A stretch of 64,000 nucleotides of DNA. Origin: Pseudomonas lopnurensis. GTDB lineage: Bacteria; Pseudomonadota; Gammaproteobacteria; Pseudomonadales; Pseudomonadaceae. The notes beneath the pieces are model-generated. The model was not told the DNA's origin, did no database searches, and worked only from the letters and a program-made list of their open reading frames with translations. Of this stretch, positions 18,710-34,367 are shown one piece after another. The DNA is taken from NCBI RefSeq assembly GCF_015070855.1, contig NZ_JADDIX010000099.1:1-64000 (forward strand), read 5' to 3'. Each line of letters starts with the position of its first letter. The first letter of the stretch is position 1. The position numbers were made by a program, and so were the translations under genes.

Positions 18710-19873
18710 ATGACGCCGCACAAGAATGAAGAACTGAACGCCATCCGCGAAGGCGTGCGCGCCCTGTGTGCCGAATTCCCCGCCGAGTACTGGCGCAAGA
18801 TCGACGAGGAGAAGGGCTTTCCCGAGGCCTTCGTCACGGCGCTGACCCAGGCCGGCTGGCTGTCGGCGATGATCCCGGAAGAGTACGGCGGTTCCGGCCT
18901 CGGCCTGGCCGAAGCCTCGGTGATCCTCGAGGAGGTAAACCGTTGCGGCGGCAATTCCGGCACCGTGCATGGGCAGATGTACAACATGTTCACCCTGCTC
19001 AGGAACGGCAGTGAGGAGCAGAAGCGTTACTACCTGCCGAAGCTGGCCAGCGGCGAGCTGCGCCTGCAGTCCATGGGTGTCACCGAGCCCACCACGGGCA
19101 CCGACACCACCAAGATCAAGACTACGGCGGTGAAGCAGGGCGACAAGTACGTCATCAACGGGCAGAAGGTCTGGATCTCGCGCATCCAGCACTCGGACCT
19201 GATGATCCTGCTGGCGCGCACCACGCCGCTGGCCGAGGTGCAGCGCAAGTCCGAGGGCATGTCGATCTTCCTCGTCGACCTGCGTGAGGCCATCGGCAAC
19301 GGCCTGACCGTGCAGCCGATCGCCAACATGGTCAACCACGAAACCAACGAGCTGTTCTTCGACAACCTGGAGATCCCGGCCAGCAGCCTGATCGGCGAAG
19401 AGGGCAAGGGCTTCCGTTACATCCTCGACGGGCTCAATGCCGAGCGCACGCTGATCGCCGCCGAATGCATCGGCGACGGCCGCTGGTTCATCGAGAAGGC
19501 CAGCGCCTACGCCCGCGACCGCGTGGTGTTCGGCCGGCCCATCGGGCAGAACCAGGGTGTGCAGTTCCCCATCGCCGAGGCGCACATCGAGATCGAGGCG
19601 GCCGACCTGATGCGCTGGCGCGCTTGTGAGGAATACGACAGCGGTCGCAACGCCGGCGCCGCCGCCAACATGGCCAAGTATCTGGCGGCCAAGGCCAGCT
19701 GGGAAGCGGCCAACGCCTGTCTGCAGACCCACGGCGGCTTCGGCTTCGCCAACGAATACGATGTCGAGCGCAAGTTCCGCGAGACGCGCCTGTACCAGGT
19801 GGCGCCGATCTCCACCAACCTGATCCTGTCGTACGTGGCCGAGCACTTGCTGGAGCTGCCACGCTCGTTTTGA
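18710..19873 (+). CDS. Acyl-CoA dehydrogenase of the itaconate cluster
   Basis: A 387-residue FAD-dependent acyl-CoA dehydrogenase. The N-terminal helical domain has MIPEEYGGSGLGL, the middle strand domain MGVTEPTTGTDTT and INGQKVWIS, and the C-terminal helices GRPIGQNQGVQFPIAE and THGGFGFANEYDVERKFRE. The usual catalytic YEGT near the C-terminus is replaced by VAPIST. A Glu instead occurs at 245 in LNAERTLIA, the place used by isovaleryl-CoA and long-chain enzymes. It corresponds in order to PA0879 of the P. aeruginosa cluster, whose exact substrate I do not know. A REPIN repeat separates it from ich, yet orientation and spacing fit one operon. Confidence 0.86.
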   Translation: MTPHKNEELNAIREGVRALCAEFPAEYWRKIDEEKGFPEAFVTALTQAGWLSAMIPEEYGGSGLGLAEASVILEEVNRCGGNSGTVHGQMYNMFTLLRNGSEEQKRYYLPKLASGELRLQSMGVTEPTTGTDTTKIKTTAVKQGDKYVINGQKVWISRIQHSDLMILLARTTPLAEVQRKSEGMSIFLVDLREAIGNGLTVQPIANMVNHETNELFFDNLEIPASSLIGEEGKGFRYILDGLNAERTLIAAECIGDGRWFIEKASAYARDRVVFGRPIGQNQGVQFPIAEAHIEIEAADLMRWRACEEYDSGRNAGAAANMAKYLAAKASWEAANACLQTHGGFGFANEYDVERKFRETRLYQVAPISTNLILSYVAEHLLELPRSF

Positions 19874-19880
19874 CGGCGAA

Positions 19881-21711
<1,831 letters not shown>

Positions 21712-21718
21712 GGGGAGA

Positions 21719-21791
21719 CGTAGGGTGGATCGCGCTTCATCGATCCACCGAACGGATTCCGGTGGATGTGAAAGGCGACATCCACCCTACG
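21719..21791. repeat. REPIN-like repeat A, copy 3
   Basis: CGTAGGGTGGATCGCGC opens the first hairpin (GGTGGATC/GATCCACC) and TCCACCCTACG closes the second. It differs from copy 4 at only a few positions, and both share the right flank CGCCGCTAAGC, so one is a recent duplicate of the other. Confidence 0.85.
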
Positions 21792-21869
21792 CCGCTAAGC
21801 CTCGCGAGCGGGGCGGGCTCTGGATGTTGGGCTTCGCCGCCCGACCCAACCGGTTGGCTGGAGCCAGAT

Positions 21870-21942
21870 CGTAGGGTGGATCGCGCTTCATCGATCCACC
21901 GAGCGGATCCCGGTGGATGTGAAAGGCGACATCCACCCTACG
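21870..21942. repeat. REPIN-like repeat A, copy 4
   Basis: Near-identical to copy 3, 151 bases further on in the same orientation. It forms two hairpins, GGTGGATC/GATCCACC and GGTGGATGT/ACATCCACC, with GTAG and CTAC at the outer ends. Confidence 0.85.
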
Positions 21943-21963
21943 CCGCTAAGCATGTTGAGGTGA

Positions 21964-22018
21964 ACGTAGGGTGGGCTTCAGCCCACCACCACGCGCCGGC
22001 GGGCTGAAGGCCCTTACG
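21964..22018. repeat. Diverged GTAGGGTGGG hairpin element
   Basis: ACGTAGG precedes the hairpin GTGGGCTTCAGCCCAC. A second arm, CGGGCTGAAGGCCC, ends in TTACG. It appears to be a diverged relative of the REPIN family immediately upstream of ict. Confidence 0.55.
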
Positions 22019-22062
22019 AACGTGCCATCAGGTTGGCCTGAACCAAATTGCAGGAAAATGCT

Positions 22063-23268
22063 ATGAACGACACCCAAGCCAAACCCCGTCCCCTCGACGG
22101 CATCACCGTGGTCAGCCTCGAGCACGCCATTGCCGCGCCGTTCTGCACGCGCCAGCTGGCCGATCTCGGCGCACGGGTGATCAAGATCGAGCGCCCCGGC
22201 GCAGGCGACTTCGCCCGCGGCTACGATGAGCGCGTCGACGGCCTGGCCTCGCATTTCGTCTGGACCAACCGTTCCAAGGAAAGCCTGACCCTGGACGTCA
22301 AGCAGGACGCCGCCAGCCAGGTGCTCGATCAACTGCTGGGCAATGCCGACGTGCTGGTGCAGAACCTCGCACCGGGCGCCGCCGCGCGCATGGGGCTGTC
22401 GTTCGAGACGCTGCACGAGCGCTTCCCGCGGCTGATCGTCTGCGACATCTCCGGCTATGGCGACGGTGGGCCCTATGAACAGAAGAAGGCCTACGACCTG
22501 CTGATCCAGAGCGAGGGCGGCTTTCTCTCCGTTACTGGCGGGCCGGGCGAAACCGAGATGGCCAAGGCCGGCTGCTCCATCGCCGACATCGCCGCCGGCA
22601 TGTACGCCTACACCGGCGTGCTCTCGGCGCTGATGCTGCGCGACAAGACCGGCGAGGGCAGCCGCGTCGACGTGACCATGCTGGAAAGCCTGGTGGAGTG
22701 GATGGGCTACCCGCTGTACTACGCCTACGACGGCGCGCCGCCACCACCACGCGCCGGTGCCGCCCACGCCACCATCTACCCCTACGGGCCGTTCCCCACC
22801 GGCGATGGCGGCACGGTGATGCTCGGCCTGCAGAACGAGCGCGAGTGGCTGCTGTTCTGCGAGAAGGTGCTGCTGCAACCGGAACTGGCGCAGGACGAGC
22901 GCTTCTCGGCCAACTTCAAACGTTCGGAAAATCGCGAGGCGCTGCGCGCCATCATCATCGAGCGCTTTTCCCGGCTGAGCGCCGAAGAAGTGATCGCCCG
23001 CCTGGACGCCGCGCCGATCGCCAACGCCCACGTCAACGACATGGCCGGCGTCTGGGCCCATCCGCAGCTCGCGGCACGCCAGTCCTGGGGCGCGGTGGAC
23101 AGCCCGTCGGGGCGTCTGCCGGCGTTGCTGCCGCCAGGGCGCAACAGTGCCTTCGCGCCGCGCATGGACCCGATCCCAGCCCTCGGCCAACACACCGATG
23201 CGCTGCTCGCCGAGCTGGGCTATGCGCCGGGCGACATCCAGCGCCTGCACGAGCAGGGCGCGGTGTGA
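22063..23268 (+). CDS. ict: Itaconate CoA-transferase (CaiB/BaiF family)
   Basis: Transfers CoA, typically from succinyl-CoA, to itaconate, the entry step of the pathway. The 401-residue protein is a class III CoA-transferase: ITVVSLEHAIAAPFCTRQLADLGARVIKIE at the start, NRSKESLTLD, then AYDLLIQSEGG with the conserved Asp that forms the acyl-enzyme anhydride (~residue 150). The start is ATG at 22063 with AGGA upstream. It is followed after 28 bases by the lyase. Order and neighbours match ict of P. aeruginosa (PA0882, recalled). It is a distant paralogue of the CaiB protein at 27726. Confidence 0.9.
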   Translation: MNDTQAKPRPLDGITVVSLEHAIAAPFCTRQLADLGARVIKIERPGAGDFARGYDERVDGLASHFVWTNRSKESLTLDVKQDAASQVLDQLLGNADVLVQNLAPGAAARMGLSFETLHERFPRLIVCDISGYGDGGPYEQKKAYDLLIQSEGGFLSVTGGPGETEMAKAGCSIADIAAGMYAYTGVLSALMLRDKTGEGSRVDVTMLESLVEWMGYPLYYAYDGAPPPPRAGAAHATIYPYGPFPTGDGGTVMLGLQNEREWLLFCEKVLLQPELAQDERFSANFKRSENREALRAIIIERFSRLSAEEVIARLDAAPIANAHVNDMAGVWAHPQLAARQSWGAVDSPSGRLPALLPPGRNSAFAPRMDPIPALGQHTDALLAELGYAPGDIQRLHEQGAV

Positions 23269-23296
23269 CGTGCCTGAAGAATTCAAGGAGCTATCG

Positions 23297-25167
<1,871 letters not shown>

Positions 25168-25371
25168 GTCGCCAGGCACTGCCACGGGCGAACGTCGCGC
25201 GACCGCAACGGGTGCGCGACGCATAGCCCCCTTGTCGCTCGGCAATGTGACGCCGTGCCGGTTCCCGCCGGCGCGTCGGCGCAGCGCTGGCGCATATGAA
25301 GGGGGGCCGCGTTTTTTTGCTCGGCCGAACGCCTATGCTGATGATTCGAACAATCGTCAGGAGACGTCGGC

Positions 25372-26262
25372 ATGAGCCATTACGCCTTCGTCAGCACCCC
25401 GGTGCTGAATATCGCCTATCTCGAATGGAATCCCCGTGGCCGTCAGGTGGCGGTGCTGGTGCACGGCTGGCCGGATGGCCCGGAGAGCTGGAGCGCCGTC
25501 GCCGAGCATCTGGTCGCCGCCGGTTATCGTGTGCTCTGCCCGACGCTGCGCGGTTTCGGGCAGACGCGTTTCATCGACCCGCTGACCCCGCGCAGTGGCC
25601 AGTTGGCCGCGCTGGGACGTGATCTGCTCGACTTCATCGATGCGCTGCGCCTCGATCAGCCGGTGCTGGTCGGCCACGACTGGGGCGCGCGGGCGGTGGC
25701 CAACGCCTGTGGTCTGCGCCATCACGCGGCCGCGCGGCTGGTGATGCTTTCGGTGGGTTATGGCAGCAACGATCCGAGCCAGCAGATTTCCCTGATCCAG
25801 GCGCGCAACTACTGGTATCACTGGTACATGGCCACGCCGCGCGGCGAGCGTACGCTCGTCGAGGATCGCGTGGCCTTCACGCGCTTGCTCTGGGATATCT
25901 GGTCGCCGGCCGGCTGGTACGCCGAGGCGGATTTCGCCCAGGCTGCCGAAGCGTTCGACAATCCGGACTGGGCCGCGGTGGTGCTGCATTCCTACCGGCA
26001 CCGCTGGGGCTTCGTCGAGGGCGATCCGGCCTATGTGCAGGACGAGGCACTGCTGCAGCCCACGCCGGTGCTGGCGGTACCGACGCTGGTGCTGCACGGC
26101 GAGGCGGATACTTGCAACGCACCGGACAGCTCGGCGGGGCGGGAAAGCTTCTTCAGCGGGGCGTACCACCGCCGGCTATTGCCGGGCGTCGGCCATTTTC
26201 CCCAGCGCGAAGCGCCCGATGCGGTGGCCGATGCCATTCTGACGTTCTGCCAGGGCGTCTGA
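25372..26262 (+). CDS. Alpha/beta hydrolase, epoxide-hydrolase-like
   Basis: A 296-residue alpha/beta hydrolase. The oxyanion motif reads H31-G-W-P34, and the nucleophile elbow is GHDWG with Asp103, not Ser. This points to the epoxide hydrolase/haloalkane dehalogenase branch that forms an alkyl-enzyme ester. The acid is probably Asp in LHGEADTC and the base His in GVGHFPQREAP. Aromatic residues in YWYHWYMATP may be cap-domain ligands. The start ATG at 25372 has GGAG upstream. It is monocistronic between the two dicarboxylate modules, and its relation to them is unclear. Confidence 0.82.
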   Translation: MSHYAFVSTPVLNIAYLEWNPRGRQVAVLVHGWPDGPESWSAVAEHLVAAGYRVLCPTLRGFGQTRFIDPLTPRSGQLAALGRDLLDFIDALRLDQPVLVGHDWGARAVANACGLRHHAAARLVMLSVGYGSNDPSQQISLIQARNYWYHWYMATPRGERTLVEDRVAFTRLLWDIWSPAGWYAEADFAQAAEAFDNPDWAAVVLHSYRHRWGFVEGDPAYVQDEALLQPTPVLAVPTLVLHGEADTCNAPDSSAGRESFFSGAYHRRLLPGVGHFPQREAPDAVADAILTFCQGV

Positions 26263-26426
26263 GAGCCCGCGTGCGCTAGCGCGCGAACCCGGTCGGAAAG
26301 CCGCCGGGCTCGAGCTCTTCAGCCAAACAGGGTGTGGACGGAGAGACTCGAACGCTCAGACCGGATTGTTGAGCCCCGCACGGCATTCACTCGCGAGAAC
26401 GGAAAAAGCCGGCTCAGGCGCCTAAG

Positions 26427-26522
26427 TAAGCACAGAGAGTACGTTGTAGGAGCGCGCCATGCGCGCGAATCGCGGGCGTGGCCCGCTCCTACATAATCCT
26501 GCAACCAGCTTTTGGCATTAAG
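26427..26522. repeat. Composite ~97-bp REP-containing repeat, copy 1
   Basis: TAAGCACAGAGAGTAC, then a REP palindrome (GTAGGAGCGCGCC ... GGCCCGCTCCTAC, 26446-26492), then ATCCTGCAACCAGCTT and TTAAG. The same order and orientation recur at 31270-31367, so the repeated unit is wider than the REP itself. It lies at the convergent 3' ends of the hydrolase and lyase genes. Confidence 0.8.
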
Positions 26523-26530
26523 CATTAGGC

Positions 26531-27466
26531 TCAGGCGCCGGCTTCCTGCATCCACTTCGGTTTCGGATAGCGGCGATCCGCCTTGCCGGCCTTGAGCACG
26601 GCTCCCGGCACCTCGTGGCCGACCAGTTGCGGCAGGTCGGCGGCGCACTGCAACAGCCGGTCGAGATCGACGCCGGTTTCCAGCCCCATGCGCTGGAACA
26701 TGTGCACCAGGTCCTCGCTGCAGATATTGCCGCTGGCACCCGGCGCATAGGGGCAGCCACCGAGGCCGCCGAGCGACGCGTCGAAGCGGTCGATACCGGC
26801 ATTCAGCGCCGCCAATGCGTTGGCCAGGCCCATGCCGCGGGTATTGTGGAAATGCGCGGTGAACACGGCTTCGGGCCAGCGCTGCAGCGCCGCACGACAG
26901 ATGCGCTCGACCTGCGTCGGATCGGCCATGCCGGTGGTGTCGCAAAGGGTGATGCCCTGCACGCCGATCTCCAGCAGGCGCTGTGCCAGTTCGTAGATGC
27001 GTTGCTCGGGTACCTCGCCCTCGAACGGGCAACCGAAGGTGGTGGACAACGAGGCGTTGACGAACACGCCGCTGCCACGGGTGACTTCGATGATCTCGCG
27101 GAACTGCGCCAGCGACTGCTCGGGCGTCATGCGCAGGTTGGCCAGGCCGTGGGTATCGCTGGCCGACATCACCAGGTTGATCTCGTCCACCGCGCAGGCC
27201 AGCGCGCGTTCGCAGCCCTTCACGTTGGGCACCAGCACAGTGTATTCGACACCCGGCACGCGGCGGATGCCGCGCATCACCTCCTCGGCGTCGCGCAGGT
27301 TCGGGATGGCCTTGGGCGAGGTGAAGGAGGTGACCTCGATCTTCGCCAGGCCGGTATCCGAAAGGCGGTCGATCAGCGCGATCTTGACCTCGGTCGGCAC
27401 GAAATTCGATTCGATCTGGAAGCCGTCACGGGTGGCGACTTCCTGGATGTACAGGCGTTTGCTCAT
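26531..27466 (-). CDS. Hydroxymethylglutaryl-CoA lyase family enzyme
   Basis: Predicted to cleave (S)-HMG-CoA to acetoacetate and acetyl-CoA. The 311-residue DRE-TIM protein starts with IQEVATRDGFQIES (catalytic Arg-Asp of the metal site), then KIEVTSFTSPKAIPNLRDAEEV and FVNASLSTTFGCPFEG. It has GITLCDTTGMADP, FHNTRGMGLAN (metal-binding His) and the Cys-containing loop GGLGGCPYAPGASGN that covers the active site. The start ATG at 27466 has AGGA; longer frames run into the repeats. It is followed downstream on the same strand by no gene, and preceded by the CaiB CoA-transferase, which would supply the CoA ester. Other DRE-TIM lyases cannot be fully excluded. Confidence 0.87.
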   Translation of the reverse strand: MSKRLYIQEVATRDGFQIESNFVPTEVKIALIDRLSDTGLAKIEVTSFTSPKAIPNLRDAEEVMRGIRRVPGVEYTVLVPNVKGCERALACAVDEINLVMSASDTHGLANLRMTPEQSLAQFREIIEVTRGSGVFVNASLSTTFGCPFEGEVPEQRIYELAQRLLEIGVQGITLCDTTGMADPTQVERICRAALQRWPEAVFTAHFHNTRGMGLANALAALNAGIDRFDASLGGLGGCPYAPGASGNICSEDLVHMFQRMGLETGVDLDRLLQCAADLPQLVGHEVPGAVLKAGKADRRYPKPKWMQEAGA

Positions 27467-27490
27467 CGGTGAATCCTGTCGGTTATGGGC

Positions 27491-27568
27491 GGTAGGGTGG
27501 ATGACGCTCCATCCATCCACCGTTTCGGCAATGTCACGGTGGATGAAAAAAGCGTCATCCACCCTACG
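27491..27568. repeat. REPIN-like repeat A, copy 5
   Basis: GTAGGGTGGATGACGCTCC opens and GCGTCATCCACCCTACG closes the element, with inner ATCCACCG and CGGTGGAT. It sits between the lyase and CoA-transferase genes and is nearly identical to copy 6. Confidence 0.85.
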
Positions 27569-27598
27569 TTGTTGGCTCGAAGCTTGTGGCCTGTAGTT

Positions 27599-27675
27599 CG
27601 TAGGGTGGATGACGCTCCACCCATCCACCGTTTCGGCAATGTCACGGTGGATGAAAAAGCGTCATCCACCCTACG
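27599..27675. repeat. REPIN-like repeat A, copy 6
   Basis: A second, nearly identical copy 108 bases after copy 5 in the same orientation. Both copies are followed by related GTTGGCT-GAAGCTTGTGGC sequence, so the duplicated unit includes flanking DNA. Confidence 0.85.
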
Positions 27676-27725
27676 CGGTACGCTGTTGGCTTGAAGCTTG
27701 TGGCTTGCAGCTTGGCGCTGTTTTC

Positions 27726-28928
27726 TCAGATGATCCCGCGCTCGCGCAGGCCCTGCCGTTGTGCGTCGGTGAGGCCGAGCCCGGCCAGCACGTCGTCGGT
27801 GTGCTCGCCCAGCTGCGGGCCGCCGTGGCCGATGCGCCCCGGTGTGCGCGACAGCTTGGGCAGCACGCCCGGCACCTTGAGCGGGCCGGCGAAGGTCTCG
27901 ACCTGCTCGATCATCTGCCGTGCCAGGTAATGCGGGTCCTTGACGATGTCGGCGGCGGTGTAGGGATAGCCGGCCGGTACGCGGGCGCCCTTGAGGGCCT
28001 CGATCACTTCGTCGCGGTCATGGCCGATGGTCCACTCGCCGATGGCTGTATCGATCAGCTCGGCGTGCTGGGCGCGGCCGTCGTTGTGGGCGAAGCGCGG
28101 ATCGTCGGCCAGGTCCTGGCGACCCATCAGGCACATCAGGCGCTTGTAGATGCTGTCGCCGTTGCCGGCGATCAGCACGTAGGCGCCGTCCTTGCACAGG
28201 TAGGAGTTGGACGGCGTGATCCCCGGCAGCGCACTGCCGGCCGGCTCGCGCACATAGCCGAAGGCGTCGTATTCGGGCACCAGGCTTTCCATCATGGCGA
28301 ACACCGATTCGTACAGCGCCACGTCGATCTCCTGGCCCAGGCCGCTGCGGCTGCGCTCCTGCAAGGCGAGCAGCACGCCGATGACGCCATACAGCGAGGA
28401 CAGCGAGTCGCCGATGCTGACACCGACGCGCACCGGCGGCTGACCCGGATAGCCGGACAGGTGGCGCAGGCCGCCCATGGCTTCGCCGATCACGCCGAAA
28501 CCCGGCAGGTCGCGGTAAGGGCCGGTCTGTCCGTAGCCGGAGATGCGCAGCATGATCAGGCGCGGGTTGAGTTTCGACAGCGCGTCCCAGCCCAGGCCCC
28601 ATTCTTCCAGCGTGCCGGGGCGGAAGTTCTCGATCAGGATGTCGGCCTCGACCACCAGCTGGCGGACGATGGCCTGGCCTTCGGCAGCCTTGAGGTCCAG
28701 CGTCACCGAGCGCTTGTTGCGCGACTGCACGTGCCACCACAGCGAGGTGCCGTCCTTGAGCTTGCGCCATTTGCGCAGCGGATCGCCGACCTTCGGCGGT
28801 TCGATCTTGATCACCTCGGCGCCGAATTCGCCGAGCAGCTTGCTGGCGAAGGGGCCGGCGATCAGCTGGCCCATCTCGATCACCTTGAGGCCTTGCAGCG
28901 GCAGGTTCTTCTCGGTCTGTTCGTTCAT
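27726..28928 (-). CDS. CaiB/BaiF CoA-transferase, probably HMG or related dicarboxylate
   Basis: A 400-residue class III CoA-transferase. Blocks in order are LKVIEMGQLIAGPFASKLLGEFGAEVIKIE, NKRSVTLDLK, ILIENFRPGTLEEWGLG and PGFGVIGEAMGGL, with the catalytic Asp/Glu region at DLPGFGVI, then GVSIGDSLSSLYGV. It is divergent from the LysR gene at 29107 and lies upstream of the lyase on the same strand. This pairing parallels ict/ccl. The mammalian homologue SUGCT accepts glutarate, HMG and itaconate with succinyl-CoA, which supports an HMG-activating role here (inference). The ATG at 28928 is preferred; another in-frame ATG lies at 28955. Confidence 0.86.
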   Translation of the reverse strand: MNEQTEKNLPLQGLKVIEMGQLIAGPFASKLLGEFGAEVIKIEPPKVGDPLRKWRKLKDGTSLWWHVQSRNKRSVTLDLKAAEGQAIVRQLVVEADILIENFRPGTLEEWGLGWDALSKLNPRLIMLRISGYGQTGPYRDLPGFGVIGEAMGGLRHLSGYPGQPPVRVGVSIGDSLSSLYGVIGVLLALQERSRSGLGQEIDVALYESVFAMMESLVPEYDAFGYVREPAGSALPGITPSNSYLCKDGAYVLIAGNGDSIYKRLMCLMGRQDLADDPRFAHNDGRAQHAELIDTAIGEWTIGHDRDEVIEALKGARVPAGYPYTAADIVKDPHYLARQMIEQVETFAGPLKVPGVLPKLSRTPGRIGHGGPQLGEHTDDVLAGLGLTDAQRQGLRERGII

Positions 28929-28990
28929 CGCAACACCTGTGTCGGGTCGATTCATGAGCGCAGGATGACCGAGAGCCACGCCGTGGACAA

Positions 28991-29005
28991 TTGCCGAATA
29001 GCCAA
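28991..29005. promoter_or_regulatory. Candidate operator for the second LysR regulator
   Basis: TTGCCGAATAGCCAA, an imperfect TTGC...GCCAA inverted repeat with a T-N11-A core, lies between the divergent CoA-transferase and LysR genes. A matching site on the opposite strand, TTGCTATTTGGCCAA, precedes the binding-protein gene (30064-30078). A nearby TTCGCGAA palindrome (29020-29027) is a further candidate. Confidence 0.5.
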
Positions 29006-29106
29006 GGATGGTTTCGTGTTTCGCGAAGCTGTTCTACGAGAGCCCTTTGCGGCGGCAGGTCGTTCGGTGCATCCTTCGCCGCCTGCGAATATGGGAGAGC
29101 CCCCAC

Positions 29107-31150
<2,044 letters not shown>

Positions 31151-31582
31151 AATTCCCGCAGGGACTCCTCGCGCCCGGGGGGTGCAACGGAGCCCCTCGA
31201 TCGTCCGTGATCGGGCACGCGCGCAGCGCGAACTCTGAAGAGCGGCCCATGGCCTAATGCCGTTCAGATAAGCACAGAGAGTACTTCATAGGAGCGGACC
31301 ATGCGCGCGGATCGCGGGCATGGCCCGCTCCTACACGAGATCCTGCACCCAGCTTGTGGCTTTAAGTGAACAGCAGTAGCCCATGGCCGCTCTTTTTCGT
31401 TGCGCCGCAGCAAGGCGCCCGGGCGCAGGGTCTATGCTTCACGGTAACCTGATCGCAGGGCGGTGGAACGCCTGCCGCCGCGATGGGTTCGAATGCAACG
31501 TCTGCCAGGCGCTTGGGTTGGTTGTTCGGTTCGCCTGTTGGACAGGGCTCTGTAAACCAACAAGACAGACGAGGTATCTGCC
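31151..31582. other. TRAP gene-acsA intergenic region
   Basis: These 432 bases contain the second composite REP repeat (31270-31367). The remaining ~215 bases before acsA should hold its promoter, but I found no convincing sigma-54 (-24/-12) or sigma-70 pair. Short open frames here lack ribosome-binding sites. Confidence 0.55.
31270..31367. repeat. Composite ~97-bp REP-containing repeat, copy 2
   Basis: TAAGCACAGAGAGTAC, the REP palindrome TAGGAGCGGACC ... GGCCCGCTCCTAC (31291-31335), then ATCCTGCACCCAGCTT and TTAAG, in the same orientation as the copy at 26427. The two direct copies bracket the second catabolic module. Confidence 0.8.
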
Positions 31583-33538
<1,956 letters not shown>

Positions 33539-33652
33539 GGCGGCCTCCCTGGACAGCGGCAGGCACACACCGAACCCGTGGGATGCGCGCCCTCGCAGCG
33601 TTGCCTCGACTCGGGAGAAGCGCACGAGCCTAGGAGCCTGGGGGACGCCTAG

Positions 33653-33710
33653 TCCTTGCTGGCGATCCCGGTCACCATCGCCGATGATCGCCAGCAAGCT
33701 GGCTCCTACA
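33653..33710. repeat. REP-like inverted pair after acsA
   Basis: CCTTGCTGGCGATC and GATCGCCAGCAAG form long facing arms, followed by CTGGCTCCTACA; a TAGGAGCC copy lies at 33631. This is a classic Pseudomonas REP pair in the acsA-DUF2892 convergent gap. Confidence 0.7.
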
Positions 33711-33746
33711 ACATAATGTGAGTCAACACGCTAACCAAGCAGGCCA

Positions 33747-34109
33747 CTAGACCCCGGCCGGCGGCGTCTTCAGCGTGTCGCTACCGACCACCGTCGCGCT
33801 GCCGGTGGCGGCCTGGGCACTGGCGTTCAACTGCTGCTGCTCGGCGTCGGAACGCTCCAGCGGCAACTGATGGGAGCGGCCTTCGGCCATCCCCGCCTGT
33901 TCGTTGATTTCGTTGAAGACACGCTTGGCTTCGCAATGGCCGGAGACTCCGCGCGCCAGCGCCATGCCGCCCATGGCCAGCTGCAGCAGACCGCCCAGGC
34001 CGCCGCGGCGCAGGCCCTTGCCGAGAAAATACAGGCCACCGGCGAGGGAGACGGCGCGCTCCCAGCCATGGACGTTCTGTGCGGATCGGTTCGAAGAGGT
34101 GTGGTTCAT
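33747..34109 (-). CDS. DUF2892/YgaP-type small membrane protein
   Basis: A 120-residue protein. Residues ~11-65 match the DUF2892 (YgaP transmembrane) pattern: HGWERAVSLAGGLYFLGKGL, RGGLGGLLQLAMGGMALARG and GHCEAKRVF. That gives two helices separated by a glycine-rich turn. The Gln- and Ser-rich tail is probably disordered and cytosolic. The ATG at 34109 begins at the recognisable domain; an upstream extension of the frame has no family similarity. It is monocistronic, convergent with acsA. Function unknown. Confidence 0.82.
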   Translation of the reverse strand: MNHTSSNRSAQNVHGWERAVSLAGGLYFLGKGLRRGGLGGLLQLAMGGMALARGVSGHCEAKRVFNEINEQAGMAEGRSHQLPLERSDAEQQQLNASAQAATGSATVVGSDTLKTPPAGV

Positions 34110-34208
34110 TGCGTGGGCTCCGACAAGGGCATTCCCAATGACTGACTCTCGCCGACGGAACCCGTTCGCTGCCACAGGTCGGCAGCCCGCGGATGTCATC
34201 CGGCAACC

Positions 34209-34341
34209 GTAGGTTGGGTTGAGCGAAGCGAAGCCCAACAGGCGTGGTAATGGGCAATGGATTTGGCCCCGGTTGGCGTTGGCGTGGCGTTGGGCTTCGG
34301 CGCTGCGCACCTCGACGGAACGCCGCCCGACCCAACCAATG
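34209..34341. repeat. Two GTTGGG/CCCAAC dispersed elements
   Basis: GTAGGTTGGGTTGAGCGAAG...AAGCCCAACAGGCG (34209-34243), and a diverged GTTGGGCTTCGGC...CCCGACCCAACC (34289-34341). Both are relatives of the element at 7816 and 60822, here filling the gap before the oligopeptidase 3' end. Confidence 0.65.
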
Positions 34342-34367
34342 TGCGCGCCCCGCGCTGTGCCCCGACG

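Larger units (their letters stand above)
21712..22062. other. Repeat-filled intergenic region
   Basis: These 351 bases hold two near-identical REPIN A copies in tandem, a GTTGGGCTTCGCC...CCCAACC element (about 21825-21853) between them, and the hairpin GTGGGCTTCAGCCCAC after GTAGG near 21966. Only the last 40 bases before ict look free of repeats. No gene is seen. Confidence 0.75.

Noticed and set aside
27467-27628. In-frame extension upstream of the HMG-CoA lyase
   Set aside because: The added residues are translated REPIN repeats; the ATG at 27466 has a proper ribosome-binding site and family start.
31151-31582. A sigma-54 promoter for acsA
   Set aside because: I looked for GG-N10-GC elements with TGGCAC-type context and found no convincing match in this gap.
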